Below are positions 15,777 through 22,840 of a stretch of DNA of 39,668 nucleotides, in pieces. The stretch is taken from positions 1 through 39,668 of the forward strand of contig CAMCBW010000048.1 in assembly GCA_945873105.1 (NCBI GenBank). The letters are read 5' to 3'. Each line of letters begins with the position of its first letter. Within the stretch, counting starts at the first letter, position 1. The DNA is from Tangfeifania diversioriginum (lineage in GTDB: Bacteria; Bacteroidota; Bacteroidia; Bacteroidales; Prolixibacteraceae). The notes beneath the pieces were generated by a model that was given only the letters and a program-made list of their open reading frames with translations, was not told the origin of the DNA and did no database searches. A program made the translations under genes and the position numbers.

Positions 15777-16406
15777 ATGGACCCCAGGGATATCTGCACC
15801 AAAGTGATCGAATGGTTTCAGGCAAACATGCCGGTGGCTGAGACCGAATTGCATTACCATGATCCCTACCAATTGTTGGTGGCGGTGATACTCTCTGCGC
15901 AATGCACCGACAAGCGGGTGAACCAGATTACACCGGCGCTTTTCCAACGGTTTCCGACCGCCGGGAAGATGGCGGAGGTAGAACCTGAAGTGGTTTTCGA
16001 GGAGATCAAAACGTGTTCTTATCCCAACAACAAGGCGAAAAACCTGGTGGGGATGGCGCGTATGCTGGTCTCCGACTTTCACGGTAGTGTACCAGATGAG
16101 ATGGAGGAGTTGCTTAAACTGCCCGGTGTCGGAAGGAAAACAGCCAATGTGATTCTCTCTGTCGTCTTCAACAAGCCGGCCATGGCCGTTGATACCCATG
16201 TCTTCAGGGTCTCTGCACGGCTCGGTCTGACGGTTGGTTCGAAAACACCTGAAGAGACCGAGCGGCAGCTGGTTGCACTCTTTCCCCCTGAATTGCTTCC
16301 GGTGGCACACCACTGGCTGATCCTGCACGGGAGGTATGTATGCCAGTCACGCAAACCTTTGTGCGGGGAGTGCGGGTTGAGGGGGTTTTGTCCCTCGGGA
16401 AGATGA
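15777..16406 (+). CDS. nth: Endonuclease III (DNA glycosylase/AP lyase)
   Basis: A 209-residue protein with all hallmarks of endonuclease III. The helix-hairpin-helix is LPGVGRKTANVI (116-127), with catalytic Lys121. Catalytic Asp139 is in MAVDTHVFRVSARLG. The 4Fe-4S cluster loop near the C-terminus is Cys-X6-Cys-X2-Cys-X5-Cys (CQSRKPLCGECGLRGFC). It removes oxidised pyrimidines and cleaves abasic sites in base excision repair. An upstream ATG at 15639 would add 46 poorly matching residues, so I chose 15777. It is divergent from the dehydrogenase-like gene. Confidence 0.95.
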   Translation: MDPRDICTKVIEWFQANMPVAETELHYHDPYQLLVAVILSAQCTDKRVNQITPALFQRFPTAGKMAEVEPEVVFEEIKTCSYPNNKAKNLVGMARMLVSDFHGSVPDEMEELLKLPGVGRKTANVILSVVFNKPAMAVDTHVFRVSARLGLTVGSKTPEETERQLVALFPPELLPVAHHWLILHGRYVCQSRKPLCGECGLRGFCPSGR

Positions 16407-16610
16407 CGGAGAGGACGGAGAGACTTAAATGACGGAGGGACGGGGATGACGGAAAAATGACGGAGGGACGGACATTGTGGGCGATCCTTCGAGGTTGCCC
16501 TTGCAGATTTCCGAAGAATATTGAAACGGGGTAACGGAGAAACGGGGAAACAGAGAAACAGAGAAACGGAGAAACGGAGAAACGGAGAAACGGGGAAATG
16601 GGGGATGAAT
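16407..16610. repeat. Tandem purine-rich repeat tract (GACGGA and CGGAGAAA units)
   Basis: Two degenerate arrays follow the nth stop. From about 16403 to 16472 GACGGA recurs six or more times at irregular spacing. From 16524 to about 16602 an 8-base unit, close to CGGAGAAA, repeats about ten times. All the purines lie on the plus strand. The remaining bases to 16839 show no gene I can support; a 115-codon frame across the tract is a by-product of its composition. Confidence 0.7.
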
Positions 16611-16839
16611 GACGGAAGGACAGGACTGTATTTATTTCACCACACTATTGATTGTCATCCTATTCAGCTGCTTAGCAGCAGAATTTTGGTAGAAACGGAG
16701 GAATGCAATCCACAACCGTCCGCGCACGAATATCCAAAAGAGAGATACTTCAGGGATCGGGCGGAAGGAACAGATGATGAAGAACGGAATAACGGTAAAT
16801 GTATATACGGGGAGACGAAGAGAACGCAGTTAAGTGAAT

Positions 16840-18963
16840 TTACTTTGAGTTGGAGAGTTGGAAAGTGACAGTTTTGCCGGCATCAGGGCCAGAGGGCAGG
16901 GCGATGGTGACGGTGGTTTTTCCCTGGTTGTGACTGGTTTTTACCGCAGTTGAGGTGGTTAAGTGCTTTCCCGGTAGGGTGAGCGTGAGTTGTCTGAGTT
17001 TCTGGGTGGGTTCGGAAAGGGAGAGCGAGAGCGCTTTGCCTCGCTTTTGCACCATCACTACGCATGGCTGTTCCACTTCAATGCCATCCGATTGGCTGGA
17101 TTTTCCGGCCTTGTAGAAGACTATTCCGCTCCACTGCTGGTTGGCCGAGATGACCTCCTGCAGGTTTTTGTCATTTTTCAGGATTCGGAAGGTGGGTTTG
17201 GAGGCCATCTGTTCCATTTTCTGTTGGGTAGCCATCGGCACCAGGCAGTAGGCGTAGGTCTGATCGTTTGGAACGATGCCATGTTCCAACCACAATTTAA
17301 AAATTGGGGCGGTGATGGCTTCATCCTTGTACATCGATGCTACGCGGTTCCACGATCCAGTCACAGTTTTGTTTTCAATGCGTAGGTTACCGGCTTGGGG
17401 AAAATAGTAGCCTGCATGGTCGTGGAGGATCCATTGGGGGCTCAGTGATTCACCAGATTCTGATGGCATTGTTTGAATATTTTGCTTTTTCACTATGATC
17501 TCGCCTCTCAGGAAGGATTGATTGATCGAGGTAGTAACCGGCACACCTGCAGCGGAGGTGATTCCTGCCCCCAGGCAGACTACCTGGTTGTTGAAGATAA
17601 ACCAGGCCTTTTTTGCCGAAAGACCATTGCGGTCGTAATCCAGCACGGCGATTCCGGCTTTTTCATCCGATACACCACCCACAAAATTGGTGGCAATGCG
17701 GTAACCGCTGGCGGTTAGAACGGGAAGTTCCTTGTCGTCCTGAAGGGTGGTGGTACCCGGAATTTTCTTCCAGTCCCAGTAAGGAAAGATGTTTTCGTAT
17801 TCGGTGCCCGACTGGTAGAGGAAAGAGGCACCATCCCCCATGTAGTAGCCACGGATATTTTCGGAGTTGCAGGATTCGGCTCCGATGACCCGCTCAGAGC
17901 ACATTTTGACCGAGAAATAGTAGTCGTTGGTACGCTGCACCTGAAAGTCGGAGCGCCAGAAATGTTTGTTTCCCTCCAGTGTTTTGTAATCACCAGCTTT
18001 TTTATAGGAACCGGTATTGGTTGGGTCGAGGGTTTCCATGTTGTTGAAGGCCCTGGCCAGGCTTCGGGCTTTGCTCTGTTGAGCATCGACGAAGAGCTGG
18101 CGGCCGCAGGCACTGATGTCCATCTGATTTTTCCAGGTGATCCACTGCTGGCCGTCGATCAGGTAATTGCGCAGGATGGCCATTTTTGATTCATCAAAGG
18201 CGAAGGGAGTGTTGCGCAACAGCTTGATCCATTTGATCATGTCGCCTACATAGGCTAGTCCGTAATTGCCAAACTGAATTTGCGGGCCGTGCTGGTGGAA
18301 GGAACCATCGGGCTGTATGCCTTCGCCCGGGGCAACTTTCAGCTCCTCCTGGATCGATTTGGCAGCTTTTCCTACCATCTCACTGTCTCTTTGAAGCAGG
18401 GATTTGAGCATCACATTGCCCGATTGCCACACTTTGTTTTGTCCGGTCTGGCCAATTTTGGAGCGGTCGAGGATGAGGTACCCCCTGGCCATCTGTTCCC
18501 TGGAAAGTTCGCCTTCCATCAGGATCAGAATGGGAGCCATGATCTGTGGCACCCCGATCTGGGGATACCACCAGTTTGGACACTGGAAGTCGTTGTCGAG
18601 CCAGTAGTTCAGTGCCTTGTGTATGGACAGCAGGAGTTTTGGATTGTGGTAGAAGGCTGTTCCGCTTTTGTTCCAGGCCCTGGCCATGGCCATCACGTTG
18701 TTGAGGTGCTGGGTGGGTTCCCAACTGCCCCGCTGCTGACTGGCATAATTGATCTCCGGCCAGCTGCCATCCTCCTTGAGTTGATCCAGCAGTGGTTGTG
18801 GGGAGTCTGAATCTCGGGAACTACCCAGCAGGTCAGCCAGTATATTCTGGTGCAGTTGTGCCAGATCGGCAGGGTAGGAGACCTTTGATTGGGCCAGCGT
18901 GGTAGCGGTTGTTACTGCGAAAAGTATACATGCCAAAATGTAAGCAGGAAGAGCGTTTTTCAT
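16840..18963 (-). CDS. PL8 family polysaccharide lyase (chondroitin AC/hyaluronan/xanthan lyase type)
   Basis: A 707-residue exported enzyme (signal peptide to about residue 25). The helical toroid domain carries NWWYPQIGVPQ (130-140), Asn183 in WQSGNVMLK, PDGSFHQHGPQ (218-228) with His225, and Tyr234 in FGNYGLAY. Arg288 lies in DISACGRQL. These positions coincide with His225, Tyr234 and Arg288 of chondroitinase AC. The second arginine usually found four residues later reads Val292 here. The beta-sandwich C-terminal half follows. The enzyme cleaves 4-linked uronic acids by beta-elimination; chondroitin, hyaluronan or another acidic glycan cannot be told apart. It is the last gene of the enzyme block. 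Confidence 0.88.
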   Translation of the reverse strand: MKNALPAYILACILFAVTTATTLAQSKVSYPADLAQLHQNILADLLGSSRDSDSPQPLLDQLKEDGSWPEINYASQQRGSWEPTQHLNNVMAMARAWNKSGTAFYHNPKLLLSIHKALNYWLDNDFQCPNWWYPQIGVPQIMAPILILMEGELSREQMARGYLILDRSKIGQTGQNKVWQSGNVMLKSLLQRDSEMVGKAAKSIQEELKVAPGEGIQPDGSFHQHGPQIQFGNYGLAYVGDMIKWIKLLRNTPFAFDESKMAILRNYLIDGQQWITWKNQMDISACGRQLFVDAQQSKARSLARAFNNMETLDPTNTGSYKKAGDYKTLEGNKHFWRSDFQVQRTNDYYFSVKMCSERVIGAESCNSENIRGYYMGDGASFLYQSGTEYENIFPYWDWKKIPGTTTLQDDKELPVLTASGYRIATNFVGGVSDEKAGIAVLDYDRNGLSAKKAWFIFNNQVVCLGAGITSAAGVPVTTSINQSFLRGEIIVKKQNIQTMPSESGESLSPQWILHDHAGYYFPQAGNLRIENKTVTGSWNRVASMYKDEAITAPIFKLWLEHGIVPNDQTYAYCLVPMATQQKMEQMASKPTFRILKNDKNLQEVISANQQWSGIVFYKAGKSSQSDGIEVEQPCVVMVQKRGKALSLSLSEPTQKLRQLTLTLPGKHLTTSTAVKTSHNQGKTTVTIALPSGPDAGKTVTFQLSNSK

Positions 18964-19019
18964 TTGTTCTATTTAAACTTTCAAGTTTTGTTTATTGGGA
19001 AACGAACCTTTTTTTGGTT

Positions 19020-19104
19020 CAACCCCTTCAGGGTTGAGGCTATGGGTGCTTCAGCATCCGTGGGTTTCACCCACGGTTATTCACATTAAACCCTTTCAGG
19101 GTTT
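19020..19104. repeat. Cluster of short palindromes (REP-like element)
   Basis: Four hairpins stand head to tail: CAACCC-cttca-GGGTTG (19020-19036), GGGTGC-ttca-GCATCC-type imperfect (about 19044-19059), CCGTGGG-tttca-CCCACGG (19058-19076) and AAACCC-tttca-GGGTTT (19088-19104). All loops share TTCA. This composition is typical of dispersed intergenic REP-like repeats. It sits between the PL8 gene and the heparinase-type gene. Confidence 0.65.
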
Positions 19105-19144
19105 GAAAGAAAATAAAGCCTGGGGATCCATCTTTGATGTATTT

Positions 19145-21262
19145 CTATTTTTGAGTTTTGTAATTTACCTGTACCGCTTTACTATTAAGGGATGGTACAA
19201 TAATTTCCCAGGAACCTTTGCCGGGTTCGGTAACATTAATTTTTACAGCATTGGCATCTTTTGACAGAATCTTTGCCTGGATGGCCGGCGATTTGCCTTC
19301 GGAGGGCCACAGGATCCAAACAAAAGTATCGTCCGCATTCAACTTTGTCGAATAGATGGAAGTAGGATTGGGTTCGAACTGGTTGTATTCGGGGCTGTAC
19401 CATCCCTGGATGCTGGGGGTTTCGGCACCTTTCACCTGAGTGACTTCCCAGTTGGTTGCACCAACGGGCATGATCGCCAGGTTGCCTCGCTTGTTGGCGG
19501 TGGCCACGATGCCTGCCTTTGCCTCCTGCAGCTGGTTGGAGGGGTGCCAGTGCCAGAGGGTCTCGATGGTACGGGGACGGTCGGTGGTGAGGCGGTCGGC
19601 GACTACCCAGAATTTGCCCCTGACATAGACCATGGAACGGGTGTGGCTGAAGGTGCCTTCCACACCGGCAAACTTTTCAAAAATCCCGGAGCCATAATCA
19701 AACGCTTTGGTAATGGCATAGAGGTTTTCGGTGAGCGGCGTTTTAGCCACCGTTGGACCGTTTGCCTGGCCTTTGCCGTCGACCAGAATCAGGTTGTGGC
19801 TGGCGCTTCCGGTGGCATATTTCCTGAATTTTTTGGCCACTTCACCCCGGTAGGCGAATCTTCCACCATCTACCAGGAGATCCTGTCCATAGGCGGCTAC
19901 CGAGAGGTGGAGTTTGTCGTTGTGCTGGTGCCCGCTGCCCCAGGGACCGATGTCGAAGAAGGACCATTGCGCATCTGCATCGTATCCACTGCGGGAAATT
20001 AGTTGTCCCGGCCATTGGAAAATATAGGAGGGACCCTCTTTGGGTTGCTTTCCATTGGTTCCGTTGGAGATGAGGAATTTCCAGTCATCACGCTGGTATT
20101 TCTCCGCCGCTTCCTGCAATCTTTTTCGGTTGTTCATCAAATCGGCGTCGTTGTTTAACAGACCATAGCCATCCGGACGAATGGTATATGCCAGGTAGTT
20201 GTACATGGCTTCCAGCGTTTTCGTATAATATTCGGGCAGCACCACGTTGTTCTTCCTGCATATCTCAGCAAAGAGATTGAAATTCGAGAGTGCCACGAAG
20301 TGGTAGCTTGAGGTAAGTTCCGTCTGCACACCATCGGGGTAGATCTGTTCTTTCATACTGGCTACCATCGTACCCATGGAATAGTCCATCCAGCCTTTTG
20401 ACTCCCTGAATTCGGGCCAGCTGGAGGCTACTGTGGCCAATCCGGAAATCTCCATGGTGAGCCAGTTTCCCTGGGCATGGAAATTGCGGGCGTAATGGGC
20501 ATGGTCGGGGAGGCTACTGAGGATCAGCAACCGGGTGGCGGGAGAGATGTATTCGGTGTTCATAAACCGGTAAAAAACCTGTGCCCACATCTTCACCCGG
20601 AAGCTTACTTCCAGACCGCGCCACATGGCGGTACCGCTTTTAACGGCAGGATAAGGCCGGCTGCATATGATCCAGTCTTTTACGAAGTTGTCGATGTAGC
20701 GGGCATATTCCGCTTTCTGAGTCACCCCATAGGCAGAGAGAAGTTCATTGACCGGGTAGTGCCGGTTGAGTGCCCAGGCCCATTCAATGTCGTCTTCAGG
20801 TCCGGTGTGTGCCCATTTGAGATGTCCGTCGGTGAGGTGAGGCACCTGGCCGGTTACATTTTGAAACGTATAAATATCCATGAGAATGGAATCTGCCGTT
20901 GAAATTAACCTTGATTCTGCGGCAGAAGGTACTGTTTGATCCGAAGGGGAGTTGTTTTTGCCCTGAAAAAAGGAATAGTCGGTACCATCCTGGCCTCCCT
21001 GGGATGCTTTTTCGTTGGATTTGGCCTGGTAGTATGCCAGCAATTGGGTACAGGCTTTGGACAAAGCGCCTTCCCGGTAGGCTTGTTTTACCTTTTCCAA
21101 CCCTTTGGTATCGAGATTGAGGTTCTCGAAGATGTATTTCATCTTTTCGGGATAGGCTGCGCAAACATCTTCTGCCGATTGAAGTTGCCGCCAGTCGCCT
21201 TGTGCCTGAAGTTGTGTAATAACCAGGAAGAGAAGCACTGTGAGTAGATGGTTGATTCTCAT
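19145..21262 (-). CDS. Heparinase II/III family lyase, PL12/PL33-like
   Basis: A 705-residue exported protein (signal peptide to about residue 20). The N-terminal heparinase II/III-type segment (NLDTKGLEKVKQAYREGAL) is followed by a toroid with the catalytic set of these lyases: Asn266 in AQGNWLTMEISGL, Tyr320 in VQTELTSSYHF, and His445/447 in GSGHQHNDKLHLSV at the start of the C-terminal beta-sandwich (PF07940). VDGGRFAYRG and ASHNLILVDGKGQ follow, as usual. Expected reaction: beta-elimination in a uronate-containing chain; the exact PL family and substrate are uncertain. It follows the BNR_4 gene by 7 bases, so the two are co-transcribed. Confidence 0.85.
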   Translation of the reverse strand: MRINHLLTVLLFLVITQLQAQGDWRQLQSAEDVCAAYPEKMKYIFENLNLDTKGLEKVKQAYREGALSKACTQLLAYYQAKSNEKASQGGQDGTDYSFFQGKNNSPSDQTVPSAAESRLISTADSILMDIYTFQNVTGQVPHLTDGHLKWAHTGPEDDIEWAWALNRHYPVNELLSAYGVTQKAEYARYIDNFVKDWIICSRPYPAVKSGTAMWRGLEVSFRVKMWAQVFYRFMNTEYISPATRLLILSSLPDHAHYARNFHAQGNWLTMEISGLATVASSWPEFRESKGWMDYSMGTMVASMKEQIYPDGVQTELTSSYHFVALSNFNLFAEICRKNNVVLPEYYTKTLEAMYNYLAYTIRPDGYGLLNNDADLMNNRKRLQEAAEKYQRDDWKFLISNGTNGKQPKEGPSYIFQWPGQLISRSGYDADAQWSFFDIGPWGSGHQHNDKLHLSVAAYGQDLLVDGGRFAYRGEVAKKFRKYATGSASHNLILVDGKGQANGPTVAKTPLTENLYAITKAFDYGSGIFEKFAGVEGTFSHTRSMVYVRGKFWVVADRLTTDRPRTIETLWHWHPSNQLQEAKAGIVATANKRGNLAIMPVGATNWEVTQVKGAETPSIQGWYSPEYNQFEPNPTSIYSTKLNADDTFVWILWPSEGKSPAIQAKILSKDANAVKINVTEPGKGSWEIIVPSLNSKAVQVNYKTQK

Positions 21263-21269
21263 GGTATTG

Positions 21270-22676
21270 TTACTTAGTGGTTGTTTTTTTTAGTTTGAAC
21301 AGGTAAAGCTGGCTTGCTTCGGGCCATGGTTCGGGTCGCGGCAGGTCGCGGTTGGCGGGGAGGGTTTCCCATTTCAACTGATATCGTATGCCTGGTTCTG
21401 TAGTTTTACCCAAATCGCTGCCGGTGCGCACCTGCAATCCAGGGAACGTTCCCTCCAGTTTGGAGAGTTGTGTTGGGTTGGCAGGTTTTACCACCCGGCC
21501 GCTGATTTCCATTTTGTCGTTGAGCAGAAAGGTTCCGCTCCCGTATTTCACATGACCGTAGCCGAGTTCGTAGTAGCCATCTCCCCGGTTGGTGAAGGCG
21601 CCTACCCGTACCTCAAAGATGATGCTGCCACCCCCTGAAAATTCCCAGCGGTAGTTCCAGTCGGTGAGTTGTTTGATATCCCATTTTTTGCCTGAAAGTC
21701 GTGCAGTATAGAACTGAAGGTTACCTGCAGCATCGTACTTATGGTAGGCAAAGATGGGCAGTCCTTTCTGGTCGAAACAGAGGCTGGCTGCCAGGTTGAT
21801 AATTCCTCCCTTGACAGGAATCGGGTCGACGATGACCGATTTGTTCATTATCGAAACCGGAAGTTGAACTTTGTCTCCGAACGCATTGTACCAGGTTTTC
21901 AGATCGGGGCTCTTGATGTAGGAGAGGTCGTGGTTGGTGGAGCAATCGGGGTCGTCGCGCCAGACCCAGTAGACATGGTACCAGTTGTCGGCAAGCAAGG
22001 TGGGCTGGGTCTGGTAGGCATTCATCAGTCCCAACCCATCGGTGAGGGGAGTGTCGAGCAATCGCTTCCATGTTTTCGATTTTGTGTCGTAGAGGTTGTA
22101 GATCTCGTTGCCACTGCCGCTGGCACCATCACGGTAGTGGAAGATCAGTTCTCCTTCGCGGGTATTCATGAAATGGGGATAGGTGCAGCGCGTTTCGTTG
22201 GTGCCCACCATGCTCATCTCCTGCTTCAAACTTGAAATATCGTTTGGCTTGGTGCTTTTGAAATAGGTGATCGGGTGTACGTGCATGTTGCCGGAGAGAT
22301 GGAGGTACCCATCGGGATCAATTCCCAGTGTGACGCTGTTGTGGCTGTCCCAGCCCAGAAGGGTGCTGGTACCGCCCGCTGTTTGGCGGGTGGTGATCGG
22401 GAGGGTGGTCAGGACAAATTTGGCATCACTGAGATTTCGCTGTCCCACCACCATGTTTCGGTTGGCATTGTAGTAGGCGATGTATTGGAGATTTCCGTTG
22501 GTGAGCAGTCCAAATCCGACCGGTTGGCCTGCCCAGACCTTGTCAATGGGGATCGCCTGGTCGACCGTTTCGGTGTTTTGGGTCTCGTTGATGATTTTGT
22601 TTTCCTCCAGCTGATTTTGGGCACAACCAGTGAGGGAAAGAAACAAGGCGGCAATGATTAGTAAAGTTATTTTCAT
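21270..22676 (-). CDS. BNR_4 propeller lipoprotein, PL24/PL25 ulvan lyase-like
   Basis: The ATG at 22676 gives a lipoprotein signal (LIIAALFLSLTGCAQ, Cys18) and 468 residues; the longer frame to 22730 adds an implausible leader. The protein has the BNR_4 (PF15892) propeller pattern: LLGWDSHNSVTLGIDPDGYL, then GNMHVHPITYF, then TRCTYPHFM, and IFHYRDGASGSGN. His112 and His132/134 lie where ulvan lyases of PL24/PL25 carry catalytic histidines. A lyase acting on a uronate-containing chain is the best guess. It is probably surface-attached and precedes the heparinase-type gene by 7 bases. Confidence 0.72.
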   Translation of the reverse strand: MKITLLIIAALFLSLTGCAQNQLEENKIINETQNTETVDQAIPIDKVWAGQPVGFGLLTNGNLQYIAYYNANRNMVVGQRNLSDAKFVLTTLPITTRQTAGGTSTLLGWDSHNSVTLGIDPDGYLHLSGNMHVHPITYFKSTKPNDISSLKQEMSMVGTNETRCTYPHFMNTREGELIFHYRDGASGSGNEIYNLYDTKSKTWKRLLDTPLTDGLGLMNAYQTQPTLLADNWYHVYWVWRDDPDCSTNHDLSYIKSPDLKTWYNAFGDKVQLPVSIMNKSVIVDPIPVKGGIINLAASLCFDQKGLPIFAYHKYDAAGNLQFYTARLSGKKWDIKQLTDWNYRWEFSGGGSIIFEVRVGAFTNRGDGYYELGYGHVKYGSGTFLLNDKMEISGRVVKPANPTQLSKLEGTFPGLQVRTGSDLGKTTEPGIRYQLKWETLPANRDLPRPEPWPEASQLYLFKLKKTTTK

Positions 22677-22710
22677 ATATACTTTGTTATTATTACATGG
22701 TGGAACAATT

Positions 22711-22812
22711 TTAACCGCAGAGCGCCGCAAAGGTTACGCAGAGGATCGCGGAGAAATTGTGCTATTTTTTCCATGCGGTTCTTTGCGGTTTCTTAGCTCA
22801 CTTTGCGTTTAA
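22711..22812. repeat. Intergenic inverted repeat rich in CGCAGAG/CGCAAAG
   Basis: The left arm reads AACCGCAGAGCGCCGCAAAG and continues with a CGCAGAGG copy; the right arm, about 22773-22812, contains GCGGTTCTTTGCGGTTTC and TTTGCG, an imperfect reverse complement. The left arm is purine-rich and the right pyrimidine-rich, so the RNA could fold as one long imperfect hairpin. I know similar CGCAAAG/CGCAGAG units as dispersed intergenic repeats in Bacteroidota. Confidence 0.6.
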
Positions 22813-22840
22813 TACTTCAGTAATTCCAGGTCATACTTGT

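Noticed and set aside
15585-16328. N-terminal extension of the dehydrogenase-like frame by about 248 codons
   Set aside because: The extension is antisense to endonuclease III, has no family match, and the internal start at 15584 gives the normal family length.
16521-16868. Plus-strand frame of 115 codons with RNGETGK-type repeats
   Set aside because: The repeats are the translation of the 8-base purine tract; composition alone keeps the frame open and the end overlaps the PL8 gene.
19020-19104. Possible CRISPR array
   Set aside because: The hairpin units differ in stem sequence and have no equal spacers; there are no cas genes in the window.
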